Under the pieces are notes generated by a model. It had not been told where the DNA came from. It worked only from the letters and a program-made list of their open reading frames with translations, and made no database searches. This document shows, in pieces, positions 16,182 to 24,965 of a DNA stretch of 64,000 nucleotides. The stretch is taken from NCBI RefSeq assembly GCF_013030945.1, contig NZ_JABBXF010000043.1, forward strand, positions 62,001 to 126,000. The letters run 5' to 3'. This DNA is from Streptomyces morookaense. GTDB taxonomy: Bacteria; Actinomycetota; Actinomycetes; Streptomycetales; Streptomycetaceae. Position 1 is the first letter of the stretch. The number at the start of each line of letters is the position of its first letter. A program made the translations under genes and the position numbers.

Positions 16182-17684
16182 TCAGGAACGGGCCGCCGGG
16201 ACGTACTGCTGGAGCTCTGCCGCGAGCTCCTCGTGCACCCGTGCCTTGAGCAGGGTGCCCTCCGCCGTGTGCTCCTCGGAGAGCACCTCGCCGTCGGCGT
16301 GGGCCCGGGCGACCAGGGCGCCGCGGGTGTACGGCACGAGCGCCTCGATCTCGACGGCGGGCCGGGGCAGCTCGGAGTCGATCAGTGCGAGCAGTTCCGG
16401 GATGCCCGCGCCCGTCCGCGCCGACACCGCGATCGAGTGCTTCTCGATGCGCAGCAGCCGCTGCAGGACGAGCGGGTCGGCCGCATCCGCCTTGTTGATC
16501 ACGACGATCTCGGGCACGTCCAGCGCGCCGACGTCGCGGATGACCTCGCGCACGGCGGCCAGCTGCTCCTCCGGCGCGGGGTGCGAGCCGTCCACCACGT
16601 GCAGGATCAGGTCGGAGTCGCCGACCTCCTCCATGGTGGAGCGGAACGCCTCGACGAGGTGGTGCGGCAGGTGCCGGACGAATCCGACGGTGTCCGCGAG
16701 GGTGTACAGCCGCCCGCTGGGCGTCTCGGCCCGGCGCACGGTCGGGTCCAGGGTGGCGAACAGGGCGTTCTCCACCAGCACGCCCGCACCGGTGAGGCGG
16801 TTGAGCAGCGAGGACTTTCCGGCGTTGGTGTACCCGGCGATGGCGACGGACGGAACCTTGTTCCGCCGGCGCTCCTGGCGCTTGATGTCGCGGCCGGTCT
16901 TCATCTCCGCGATCTCCCGGCGCATCTTCGCCATCTTCTCGCGGATCCGCCGCCGGTCCGTCTCGATCTTGGTCTCACCGGGACCACGGGTGGCCATGCC
17001 GCCGCCGGACGAGCCGGAGCCGCCACCGCCCATCTGCCGGGAGAGCGACTGACCCCAGCCGCGCAGCCGCGGCAGCATGTACTGCATCTGCGCCAGGGAC
17101 ACCTGCGCCTTGCCCTCACGGGACTTGGCGTGCTGGGCGAAGATGTCGAGGATCAGGGCGGTGCGGTCGACCACCTTGACCTTGACGACGTCCTCGAGGT
17201 GGATGAGCTGGCCGGGGCTGAGCTCACCGTCGCAGACGACGGTGTCGGCGCCCGACTCGAGGACGATGTCCCGCAGCTCCTGCGCCTTGCCGGAGCCGAT
17301 GTAGGTGGCCGGGTCCGGCTTGTCGCGGCGCTGGACGACACCGTCCAGGACGAGCGCGCCCGCGGTCTCCGCGAGGGCGGCGAGCTCGGCGAGGGAGTTC
17401 TCGGCGTCCTGGACCGTGCCCGACGTCCAGACGCCGACCAGCACCACGCGCTCCAGGCGCAGCTGCCGGTACTCGACCTCGGTGACGTCCTCCAGCTCGG
17501 TGGAGAGGCCTGCTACACGGCGCAGCGCCGCACGCTCGGAGCGGTCGTACTGGTCGCCGTCGCGCTCCCCGTCGATCTCGTGGCTCCAGGCGACGTCCTC
17601 TTCCATCAGGGCGTCGGCCCGAAGGCTCTCCGGGAGGCTCTGCCGGTCCTGCCGGTCCTGGGGAAGGGAAGAAGAGGAGGTCAT
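16182..17684 (-). CDS. hflX: GTPase HflX
   Basis: Ribosome-associated GTPase that splits stalled or stressed 70S ribosomes. The 500-residue protein has the HflX N-terminal domain (GSGKAQELRDIV; VVCDGELSPGQ), a glycine-rich linker (GGGGSGSSGGG), GPGETKIETDRR, and a coiled helix. The G domain follows: GYTNAGKSSLLN (G1), TLDPTVRR (switch), DTVGF (G3), and NKAD (G4). The ATG at 17684 has GAAGAGGAGG upstream. The N-terminal 60 residues are acidic and variable. It is followed by a shared intergenic terminator region with the convergent protease gene. Confidence 0.96.
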   Translation of the reverse strand: MTSSSSLPQDRQDRQSLPESLRADALMEEDVAWSHEIDGERDGDQYDRSERAALRRVAGLSTELEDVTEVEYRQLRLERVVLVGVWTSGTVQDAENSLAELAALAETAGALVLDGVVQRRDKPDPATYIGSGKAQELRDIVLESGADTVVCDGELSPGQLIHLEDVVKVKVVDRTALILDIFAQHAKSREGKAQVSLAQMQYMLPRLRGWGQSLSRQMGGGGSGSSGGGMATRGPGETKIETDRRRIREKMAKMRREIAEMKTGRDIKRQERRRNKVPSVAIAGYTNAGKSSLLNRLTGAGVLVENALFATLDPTVRRAETPSGRLYTLADTVGFVRHLPHHLVEAFRSTMEEVGDSDLILHVVDGSHPAPEEQLAAVREVIRDVGALDVPEIVVINKADAADPLVLQRLLRIEKHSIAVSARTGAGIPELLALIDSELPRPAVEIEALVPYTRGALVARAHADGEVLSEEHTAEGTLLKARVHEELAAELQQYVPAARS

Positions 17685-17822
17685 TTGATCCTTACGTGAT
17701 GATCGGTGGCTGCCCCCGGAGGGGGCTCTCGGCATCATCGACAACGCCCGGTGCACCCCGGAGATTCCCGGGGCCGGCGGCCTCGCCGACCCGTCGATGG
17801 TCCCATGGGCGCCGCCGGACCG

Positions 17823-19298
17823 TCACGCGAGTTTCGGGGTGGCCGCCTTCCAGTCCGGATGGCCGGGCATGGCCGGCGTCCGCTGCCCGTACAGCCAGGT
17901 GTTCAGGAAGGCCGCCTGGTCATGGCCGGAGACCTCGGTGGCGAGGGCGGCGAAGTCGGCGGTCGAGGCCGTGCCGTCGGCGTGCCGGGTGACCCACTCG
18001 TGTTCGAGCCGCTCGAAGGCGGGGGCGCCGATCCGCTGACGGAGGGCGTAGAGCACCAGGGCGCCGCCGTCGTAGACGTTCGGCCGGAAGATGCCCTCCT
18101 TGCTGCCCCGGACGGGCGGCCGGGGAACGGCGACCGGCCCCCCTTCGACCCGCCACTGGTCGGAGAGCTGGTAGGCGACGCGCATCCGGTCCTCCAGCTT
18201 CGTACCGCCCCGCTCCTCGGCGTACAGCGCCTCGTACCAGGTGGCGTGGCCCTCGTTCAGCCAGAGGTCGGACCAGGTGCGCGGGCTGACGCTGTCGCCG
18301 AACCAGTGGTGGGCCAGCTCGTGCACCATGATCGATTCGAGGTACCAGGGCGGGATGCCGGCCCGGCTGAACATGCCGCTCTCGAAGAGGGAGAGGGTCT
18401 GCGTCTCCAGCTCGAACCCGGTGGAGGCGTCGGCGACCAGCAGCCCGTAGTTCTCGAAGGGGTACGGGCCCGCCTTCCGCTCCATCCAGACGATCTGGTC
18501 CGGCGTCTTCGCCAGCCAGGGTTCCAGCGTCCCGGCGCCCTCGGCCGGTACGACGTCCCGGACGGGCAGCCCGTGCGGTCCGGTGCGCTGGGGGACGGCG
18601 TAGTGCCCGATGGAGATCTGTGCGAGCTCGGTGGCCATGGGGTGGACGGTGCGGTACGTCCATGTCGTGCGGTCGCCCTGTGTGGTGCGGCCGGCGGCCA
18701 GCCCGTTGGCCACCACGGTCAGGTCCTTCGGGGCGGTGACGTGGAAGGTGAACAGCGCCTTGTCGGACGGATGGTCGTTGCCGGGGAAGACCCGGTGGGC
18801 CCCGTCGGGCTGGTTGGCCATCACGAGCCCGTCGGTCGTGGGCACCCACCCCGCTTCGGTGTTGCCGCGCGGATCGCTGGTGTGGTGCACGGTGACGGTG
18901 AACGTCGCGCCCTGCGGCACCGCGCGGGCCGGGGCGACGACCACGTCCTCCTGGACGGGGGCGAAGGCCGCGGGCGCGCCGTCGACCTGGACCGAACGGA
19001 CCGTGCCGTGGGTGAAGTCGAGGTTGAAGCGGCCCAGCGGTGCGGTCGCCTTGGCGACGATCGTCGTGACCGCGTCGAGCGGCTGGTCCTTGGCCCGGTA
19101 GTCGAAGGAGAGGTCGTACGAGGTGACGTCGTAGCCGGGGTTGCCGAGGTTCGGGAACAGCCGGTCGTCGACCCCCACCGCCGCCACGGCCGGCGGGTCG
19201 ACCGCCCCGAGCAGGAAGGCGGCAGCGACGACGAGGGCGACGGAACGGCGGCGCAACCGCCGGCGCCGCCGGGAGGGCGTCCCGGGTGAGTGCGGCAT
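17823..19298 (-). CDS. Secreted M1 family metallopeptidase
   Basis: Zinc aminopeptidase-like enzyme of 491 residues. It has a twin-basic signal peptide (RRRRRLRRRSVALVVAAAFLLGAVDPPAVA). The N-terminal beta-domain includes RVFPGNDHPSDKALFTF, typical of the family. The zinc site is HELAHHWFG with a downstream Glu in LWLNEGHATWYE. The canonical GxMEN substrate motif reads GFELETQ, as in other bacterial secreted M1 members. It is shorter than full aminopeptidase N and lacks the C-terminal ERAP1-like domain. Transcribed on its own strand 138 bp upstream of hflX. Confidence 0.92.
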   Translation of the reverse strand: MPHSPGTPSRRRRRLRRRSVALVVAAAFLLGAVDPPAVAAVGVDDRLFPNLGNPGYDVTSYDLSFDYRAKDQPLDAVTTIVAKATAPLGRFNLDFTHGTVRSVQVDGAPAAFAPVQEDVVVAPARAVPQGATFTVTVHHTSDPRGNTEAGWVPTTDGLVMANQPDGAHRVFPGNDHPSDKALFTFHVTAPKDLTVVANGLAAGRTTQGDRTTWTYRTVHPMATELAQISIGHYAVPQRTGPHGLPVRDVVPAEGAGTLEPWLAKTPDQIVWMERKAGPYPFENYGLLVADASTGFELETQTLSLFESGMFSRAGIPPWYLESIMVHELAHHWFGDSVSPRTWSDLWLNEGHATWYEALYAEERGGTKLEDRMRVAYQLSDQWRVEGGPVAVPRPPVRGSKEGIFRPNVYDGGALVLYALRQRIGAPAFERLEHEWVTRHADGTASTADFAALATEVSGHDQAAFLNTWLYGQRTPAMPGHPDWKAATPKLA

Positions 19299-19441
19299 GC
19301 GTCCACGGCTACCAGCGCACGCTCACCGCACGGCGGCGCCACGACGCCGCCACACCCATATGAGCGTCTCAAACGGTCGTATGACGATTCGTCGACTCGT
19401 GGGAAGGTGTGCGAAGGGCGGTCGCCCCCCCGGTCTCCGGG

Positions 19442-21562
19442 TCACAACGGTGCTGTGGCCACCGTCCGTCCGGCCCGTTCCACGTCGTAGACACCCGGCA
19501 CCCGCTTCATCGCACGCATCAGCTCGGGCAGTTGGGCGGCGTCCGGCAGCTGGAGGGTGTAGGTGTGCCGCACGCGCTGCTCGTGCGGCGGCTCGACGGC
19601 GGCCGAGATGACGGCTGCGCCTTCAGCCGCGATCACCTCGGTCAGGTCGGCGAGCAGATGCGGCCTGCTGAACGATTCGGCCCGCAGGGTGACCCGGTAG
19701 TCGCCGCCGCCCTCGCCGTCCGAAGTGCGCCACTGCACGGTCACCTGTTCACGCCCCGAGGTGACCATCCGGGCCACTGCAGGGCACTCCACACGGTGCA
19801 CCGTCACCGCACCGCCGCGCACGGCGAAGCCGGTCACCTCGTCCGGTGGCACAGGCGTACAGCAGCCCGCGAGGCGCACACTCGCAGCCGCCAGGGCCGC
19901 GCCTTCGGCGACGACGGCGACCGGCCTGCGGGCCGCGGGGGCGACGGCGCGCGGAGCGGGCTTCGGGGGTGCGGGCGGGGCCGGGGGTGCTGCCGGGTCG
20001 GGCAGCGGGTGGGTGGCGAGCCAGCCTCCGATGGCGATACGGGCCGCCGGGGTGCGGGCGTGCTCGAGCCAGTCGGGGGCGGGGCCGGAGGAGGCGTCCC
20101 GGGACATCAGCAGGTGCAGGGTGTCGCCGTCGTGCAGGACCGTGCTCAGTGTCGCCAGGCGGCCGTTGACGCGGGCGCCGATGCAGCCGTGCGCGGCGTC
20201 GCCGTGCTGCACGTAGGCCGCGTCGATGCAGCTCGACCCGGCCGGGAGGCCGATCGTGCCGCCGTCGGCGCGGAAGACGGTGATCTCGCGGTCCTGGGCC
20301 AGCTCGTCGCGCAGGGAGGACCAGAAGGTGTCGGGGTCGGGAGTGGCACGCTGCCACTCCAGCAGGCGGGACAGCCAGCCGGGGCGCGTGGGGTCGGCGC
20401 GTTCGCCGTCGGCCGCGTCGGGCGCCTCGGGGGCCGCGTAGGGGTTGCCCAGGGCGACGACGCCGGCCTCGGCGACGCGGTGCATCTGGTGCGTGCGGAT
20501 GAGGACTTCGGCCGCCTCGCCGCCCTCGCCCGCCACCGCCGTGTGCAGCGACTGATAGAGGTTGAACTTGGGCGCGGCGATGAAGTCCTTGAACTCCGAG
20601 ATGAACGGCGTGAAGCACGTGTGCAGTTCACCGAGGACGGCGTAGCAGTCGGCGTCCTCGGCGACGAGGACGAGCAGCCGCCCCAGATCGGACCCGGTCA
20701 GCTTCCCCCGCTTCAGGCGCACCCGGTGCACGGAGACGAAATGACGGCGGCGGACGACGACTTCGGCACTGATGCCCGCCTCGCGCAGGACGGCCCGTAC
20801 GCTCCCCGCCGTCGCCTCCAGCGGGTCCGGGCGGCCCGCATGGGCGAGGACGAGCTCGCGGGTCCGGGTGTACTCCTCGGGGTGCAGGATCGCGAAGACC
20901 AGGTCCTCCAGCTCCGTCTTGAGCGCCTGCACGCCCAGCCGCTCGGCCAGCGGGATCAGCACGTCGCGGGTGACCTTGGCGATACGGGCCTGCTTCTCGG
21001 GGCGCATCACACCGAGGGTGCGCATGTTGTGCAGCCGGTCGGCGAGTTTGATGGACATCACGCGGACGTCGTTGCCGGTGGCGACGAGCATCTTGCGGAA
21101 GGTCTCGGGCTCGGCGGCGGCACCGTAGTCGACCTTCTCCAGCTTGGTGACGCCGTCGACCAGGAAGCGGACCTCCTCGCCGAACTGCTCCCGCACCTGA
21201 TCGAGCGTCACCTCGGTGTCCTCGACGGTGTCGTGCAGCAGGGAGGCCGTCAACGTCGTCGTCTCGGCGCCCAGTTCGGCCAGGATGAGGGTGACCGCGA
21301 GGGGGTGGGTGATGTACGGCTCGCCGCTCTTGCGGGTCTGGCCGCGGTGGGAGGACTCGGCCAGGACGTATGCGCGCCGCAGGATGTCGAGGTCGGCGCC
21401 GGGGTGGTGGCTGCGGTGGACCTTGGCGACGTGGTCGATGGCGTCGGGGAGCCGGCCACGGGCCCCGGAGCCGCTCAGCGCGGCGCGCCCGAGCCGTCTC
21501 AGGTCGATGCGGCGGCCGCGCCTGCGGCCGGGATCACCTGGGTTCGTGGCCTCTGCGCTCAT
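19442..21562 (-). CDS. rshA: RelA/SpoT family (p)ppGpp enzyme, RshA type
   Basis: A 706-residue RSH protein for (p)ppGpp turnover. The HD hydrolase domain looks intact: SSHRGQ (H72), ITHP, HDTVEDT (H110-D111), and KLADRLHNMRTL. The synthetase region keeps EFKDFIAAPKFNLYQSLHT, but the usual RVIV strand reads LLVLV, the GRFKDYI arginine is replaced by SEFKDFI, and the EVQIRT motif reads EVLIRT. TGS (ITVFRADGGTIGLPAG), a zinc-finger-like CCTPVPPDEV...HRVEC segment and a C-terminal ACT domain follow. The ATG at 21562 has GGAGGT seven bases upstream. I use rshA because its position and divergence match the second RSH of S. coelicolor. Confidence 0.88.
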   Translation of the reverse strand: MSAEATNPGDPGRRRGRRIDLRRLGRAALSGSGARGRLPDAIDHVAKVHRSHHPGADLDILRRAYVLAESSHRGQTRKSGEPYITHPLAVTLILAELGAETTTLTASLLHDTVEDTEVTLDQVREQFGEEVRFLVDGVTKLEKVDYGAAAEPETFRKMLVATGNDVRVMSIKLADRLHNMRTLGVMRPEKQARIAKVTRDVLIPLAERLGVQALKTELEDLVFAILHPEEYTRTRELVLAHAGRPDPLEATAGSVRAVLREAGISAEVVVRRRHFVSVHRVRLKRGKLTGSDLGRLLVLVAEDADCYAVLGELHTCFTPFISEFKDFIAAPKFNLYQSLHTAVAGEGGEAAEVLIRTHQMHRVAEAGVVALGNPYAAPEAPDAADGERADPTRPGWLSRLLEWQRATPDPDTFWSSLRDELAQDREITVFRADGGTIGLPAGSSCIDAAYVQHGDAAHGCIGARVNGRLATLSTVLHDGDTLHLLMSRDASSGPAPDWLEHARTPAARIAIGGWLATHPLPDPAAPPAPPAPPKPAPRAVAPAARRPVAVVAEGAALAAASVRLAGCCTPVPPDEVTGFAVRGGAVTVHRVECPAVARMVTSGREQVTVQWRTSDGEGGGDYRVTLRAESFSRPHLLADLTEVIAAEGAAVISAAVEPPHEQRVRHTYTLQLPDAAQLPELMRAMKRVPGVYDVERAGRTVATAPL

Positions 21563-21735
21563 GGGCACCTCCGGCAGCGTCGACCGGCGGTCGGCTGGCG
21601 CCTCCGGACCGGTGCTTGATGCTACCGAGCCCATCACGCACCGCTGACCCGCTCTCGCCCAGAGTGAAACGGATCACCCATTCGAGGGAGTTCGGCACCG
21701 GAACCCGGTGCCGGGGCGCCGTTCGTGCAGGAGCG

Positions 21736-22623
21736 TCAGCCGACGGCCGGCAGCCGGGAGGCGTCGAACACGCCCTCCGCGACGATCACCGCGGGGCCCG
21801 TCATCTCGACCGTGCCGTCCGGGCCCTCGCTGATGACCAGGCGCCCGCCGGGCACGTCCACCGTGTACGTCACCGGGATGCCGGTGACCGCCGGATCGGC
21901 GCCGTCCCTGCGGGCCGCCGCGACCATCACCGCGCAGGCGCCGGTGCCGCAGGAGCGGGTCTCGCCGGAGCCGCGTTCGTGGACGCGCAGGGCGACGTGG
22001 CGGGGGCCGCGGTCGACGACGAACTCCACGTTGGTGCCGTCCGGGTAGGCGACGGCCGGGGCGACGGCGGGGGCGGTGTACAGGTTCCCCGCGTCGGCGA
22101 GGTCGCCGACGAAGGCGACGGCGTGCGGATTGCCCATGTTGACATTGCGCGCGGGCCAGCTGCGCTCGCCGACGGTGACGGTGACCTCGCCCTCGGGCAG
22201 CACCGCGCGGCCCATGGCGACGGTGACGTCGCCCGGCTCGCCGCCGGGGCCCGGCTTGGCTATGTGGGCCCGCCGGACGCCGGCGCGGGTCGCGATCGCG
22301 AGGTCGCCCGCCTCCGCGAGGCCTGCGTGCTCCAGGTAGCGGGCGAAGACGCGGACGCCGTTGCCGCACATCTCGGCGATGCTGCCGTCGCTGTTGCGGT
22401 AGTCCATGAACCACTCGGCCTCGTCGGCCATCGCGCGCGCCTCGGGGTGCGCGGCGGACCGGACGACCCGCAGGACGCCGTCGGCGCCGATGCCGGCGCG
22501 GCGGTCGCACAGCCGGGCGACGTCGGCCGGGGGCAGCTCGATGCGGCCCTCGTGGTCGGGGACGATCACGAAGTCGTTCTCGGTGCCATGGCCCTTGAGG
22601 AAGGCGATCTGCGCAGTGCTCAC
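21736..22623 (-). CDS. dapF: Diaminopimelate epimerase
   Basis: Interconverts LL- and meso-diaminopimelate for lysine and peptidoglycan synthesis. The 295-residue protein has the two catalytic cysteines in MCGNGVRVFARYL and in GSGETRSCGTGACAV. Substrate-contact motifs include GTENDF and DYRNSDGS. The GTG at 22623 begins MSTAQIAFLKGHGTENDF, the conserved N-terminus. The stop is 173 bp from rshA and the start is 46 bp from the small membrane protein on the same strand. Confidence 0.96.
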   Translation of the reverse strand: MSTAQIAFLKGHGTENDFVIVPDHEGRIELPPADVARLCDRRAGIGADGVLRVVRSAAHPEARAMADEAEWFMDYRNSDGSIAEMCGNGVRVFARYLEHAGLAEAGDLAIATRAGVRRAHIAKPGPGGEPGDVTVAMGRAVLPEGEVTVTVGERSWPARNVNMGNPHAVAFVGDLADAGNLYTAPAVAPAVAYPDGTNVEFVVDRGPRHVALRVHERGSGETRSCGTGACAVMVAAARRDGADPAVTGIPVTYTVDVPGGRLVISEGPDGTVEMTGPAVIVAEGVFDASRLPAVG

Positions 22624-22669
22624 CCTTAGATGGTACGAGGCGCCTGTGACAGCCCCCGCGGCCGGGCGG

Positions 22670-23149
22670 TCAGCGCAGGCGGGCCACCCGCCAGACGGCG
22701 AGCACGACCATGACGGCCACCATGACCGTGTACATGGCCACGTACCGCCAGTCCGGCCGGCGGCCGGAGCCGCGCGGCGGCAGCCCGGGCCAGGTGTAGC
22801 CCACACGGCGCGCGGCCATCACGCCCCAGCCCGCGGCGCAGCAGCTGAGGAGCAGGCCGAGCATGGCGACGACGGGGCCGCCGTCGCCGAACTCGAAGGC
22901 CAGCGGGAAGGCGAACATCAGAGAGCCGACGGCGGCGAGCACGACGATCGGTGCGAGCTGCCACAGGCGCAGCCTGCGCTGGGGGCGCAGCTCGCGGAAC
23001 GACGCGGGCACCGTGCTCTCCGGCGCGCTGCCGGGCACGTCCTCCGGTCCGTCCGGCGTCAGCGCTTCCGGCTCTCCCCCGGCCACCGGGGGATGCCCCG
23101 TGCGCTGCGGTTGCTGCGGTCTGTCGCGAGGGCCGGCCTCCATCGCCAC
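22670..23149 (-). CDS. Small membrane protein between miaA and dapF
   Basis: Hypothetical protein of 159 residues. The first 60 residues are hydrophilic and Pro/Glu-rich. Three predicted transmembrane segments follow: LAPIVVLAAVGSLMFAFPLA, VVAMLGLLLSCCAAGWGVM, and YVAMYTVMVAVMVVLAVW. The GTG at 23149 follows GGGAGGG at short spacing, and an in-frame ATG two codons later is an alternative. It lies in a run of same-strand genes (miaA, this gene, dapF). No function is known to me. Confidence 0.75.
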   Translation of the reverse strand: MAMEAGPRDRPQQPQRTGHPPVAGGEPEALTPDGPEDVPGSAPESTVPASFRELRPQRRLRLWQLAPIVVLAAVGSLMFAFPLAFEFGDGGPVVAMLGLLLSCCAAGWGVMAARRVGYTWPGLPPRGSGRRPDWRYVAMYTVMVAVMVVLAVWRVARLR

Positions 23150-23251
23150 GCGCCCTCCCAGACTCGGACTTCACGGCTCGATCGAAGCTTGATGATGGCA
23201 CGCCCGGACGGTCCGTCATGTCGCCCGGAGCGTCCCGATGCCATCACGTGA

Positions 23252-24190
23252 TCAGGCTGTAATCGCCCGTTCGACCAACGCCAGCGCTTCCTGCGGGAGT
23301 TCCGCGCGCCGGTCGGCGGCGCCGCTCAGCCACTGGACCCGACTGTCCCTGCGGAACCACGAGTCCTGGCGGCGCGCGAACCTCTTGGTGGCGCGCACGG
23401 TCTCGGCGCGCGCCTCGTCCTCGGTGCACTCCCCCGCGAGGAACGCGAGCACCTGCTGGTAGCCGAGCGCGCGGGAGGCCGTGAGTCCCTCCCGGAGTCC
23501 CACGTGCTCCAGCGCCCGCACCTCGTCCACGAGGCCGGCCTCCCACATGCGGTCCACCCGCAGCGTGATGCGCTCGTCCAGCTCGGGACGCTCGACGTCG
23601 ACACCGATCTGCACGGCGTCGTACACGGGCCGCTCCCCCGGCAGGTTCGCGGTGAAGGGCCGGCCGGTGATCTCGATGACCTCCAGGGCGCGCACGATGC
23701 GCCGGCCGTTGCCGGGCAGGATCGCGCGGGCGGCGTCCGGGTCGGCGGCGGCCAGCCGGGCATGCAGGGCGCCGGGGCCGAGCTCCGCCAGCTCGCCCTC
23801 CAGCCGGGCCCGGACGGCCGGGTCGGTGCCGGGGAACTCGAGGGCGTCGATGGTGCCCTTGATGTAGAGGCCCGAGCCGCCGACGAGCACGGGGGTGCGC
23901 CCCTCGGCGAGCAGCCGGTCGATCTCCGCGCGGGCCAGGCGCTGGTACTCGGCGACGCTGGCCGTCTCCGTGACGTCCCAGATGTCGAGCAGGCGGTGCG
24001 GCACCCCCTGCCGCTCGGCCTCGGTGAGTTTGGCGGTGCCGATGTCCATGCCGCGGTAGAGCTGCATGGAGTCGGCGTTGACGACCTCGCCGCCGAAGTG
24101 CTGGGCCAGGGCCACGCCGAGATCGGACTTGCCGGCCGCCGTGGGGCCGACGACGGCGATGATCCGGGGTGCGGGAGCTGCGCTTTTCAC
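23252..24190 (-). CDS. miaA: tRNA dimethylallyltransferase
   Basis: Transfers dimethylallyl from DMAPP to N6 of A37 in tRNAs reading UNN codons, including the rare UUA tRNA (bldA) important in Streptomyces development. The 312-residue protein has the P-loop GPTAAGKSDLG at residues 14-24, NADSMQLYRGMDIGTAK, GGSGLY, and the zinc-finger-like helical insert followed by QDSWFRRD. The GTG at 24190 gives MKSAAPAPRIIAVVG; the frame upstream is open but shows no homology. MiaB, which methylthiolates the product, is encoded 3 kb away in the same orientation. Confidence 0.95.
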   Translation of the reverse strand: MKSAAPAPRIIAVVGPTAAGKSDLGVALAQHFGGEVVNADSMQLYRGMDIGTAKLTEAERQGVPHRLLDIWDVTETASVAEYQRLARAEIDRLLAEGRTPVLVGGSGLYIKGTIDALEFPGTDPAVRARLEGELAELGPGALHARLAAADPDAARAILPGNGRRIVRALEVIEITGRPFTANLPGERPVYDAVQIGVDVERPELDERITLRVDRMWEAGLVDEVRALEHVGLREGLTASRALGYQQVLAFLAGECTEDEARAETVRATKRFARRQDSWFRRDSRVQWLSGAADRRAELPQEALALVERAITA

Positions 24191-24373
24191 CGGTTCAGTG
24201 TCCCAAACCTCGGGAGTGCCCCACGAACGAGCGACGTGACGCGACGTCGATGGCCTCGTTGCCTGTTGCGAGGTTCCGAGAGCCGGTTCACGGACCGGTG
24301 TCCGGGAGCGGCGCAATGAGGCGCACCGGACGGCGCGGGATTTCGCTCACACCAGTAAGGTTATGGAGTAGAT

Positions 24374-24628
24374 ATGGGCGTGTTTTCAAGGTTTCGCCGC
24401 AAGTCGTCCTCGGCGTCAACGGAAGAGGCCGCGGCTGCCACTCTGACGGCGGAATCCGCCGACGCCGCCGAGACGGCCGAAGCGGAGCCGGAGGAGGCAG
24501 CCCCGGAGCAGGCAGCTGAAGCCGAGGACGGCGCCGAGGACGCGGCTGCCGAGGGAGTCGAGATCCCCAAGCAGCAGTCCGCGGAGCAGGCGGCCGACAG
24601 CGAGGCCGGGGAGAGCGCCCGCAAATGA
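24374..24628 (+). CDS. Small acidic Ala/Glu-rich protein
   Basis: 84 residues: a basic N-terminus (MGVFSRFRRKSS) followed by a strongly acidic Ala/Glu-rich low-complexity tail ending GESARK. The ATG at 24374 has GGAG five bases upstream. A possible -10 (taaggt, 24356-24361) lies 12 bp before the start. It is 33 bp upstream of the MT0933-type antitoxin gene and likely co-transcribed with it. Similar short proteins sit at this place in other Streptomyces; function unknown. Confidence 0.7.
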   Translation: MGVFSRFRRKSSSASTEEAAAATLTAESADAAETAEAEPEEAAPEQAAEAEDGAEDAAAEGVEIPKQQSAEQAADSEAGESARK

Positions 24629-24661
24629 CGGCTTGAACGAGGAAAGACGAGGACGGTTCCC

Positions 24662-24907
24662 ATGGGTCTGTTGGACGATCTCAAGGCCAGGCTCGGCCCG
24701 TTGAAGGGCAAGGCGGCAGACCTCGCGCAGCAGCACGGGGACAAGATCGAGCAGGGGCTGGAGAAGGCCGCCAAGGTGGTCGACGAGAAGACCAAGGGCA
24801 AGTACAGCAGCCAGATCGAGACCGGCACGGGCAAGGCCAAGGACGCTCTCGGCAAGCTCGCCGAGGGCGGCGAGAAGGGCGGCGGTACGGGCTCCGGAAC
24901 CTCCTGA
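24662..24907 (+). CDS. MT0933-like antitoxin family protein
   Basis: 81 residues with the PF14013-like pattern MGLLDDLKARLGPLKGKAADLAQQ, DKIEQGLEKAAKVVDEKTKGKY and a Gly-rich tail. The family is related to the M. tuberculosis Rv0909 antitoxin. A GAGGA ribosome-binding region precedes the ATG. No SRPBCC-type toxin gene (Rv0910-like) or other toxin is adjacent; the upstream partner is the small acidic protein. It may not act as an antitoxin here. Confidence 0.8.
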   Translation: MGLLDDLKARLGPLKGKAADLAQQHGDKIEQGLEKAAKVVDEKTKGKYSSQIETGTGKAKDALGKLAEGGEKGGGTGSGTS

Positions 24908-24920
24908 GACCTCGTCGGCG

Positions 24921-24952
24921 GACGGCCGTGGAGCGGGCGCTCCGCGGCCGTC
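24921..24952. terminator. Bidirectional terminator
   Basis: A 15-bp stem with one T-G pair (gacggccgtggagcg/cgctccgcggccgtc) and a GG loop lies 13 bp past the antitoxin stop and 13 bp past the convergent LigB-like gene. Confidence 0.8.
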
Positions 24953-24965
24953 GCCATGTCCGCCG

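Noticed and set aside
22951..23262. Plus-strand frames over the small membrane protein
   Set aside because: The minus-strand frame has clear transmembrane segments and a ribosome-binding site; the plus frames are Arg/Pro/Ser-rich.
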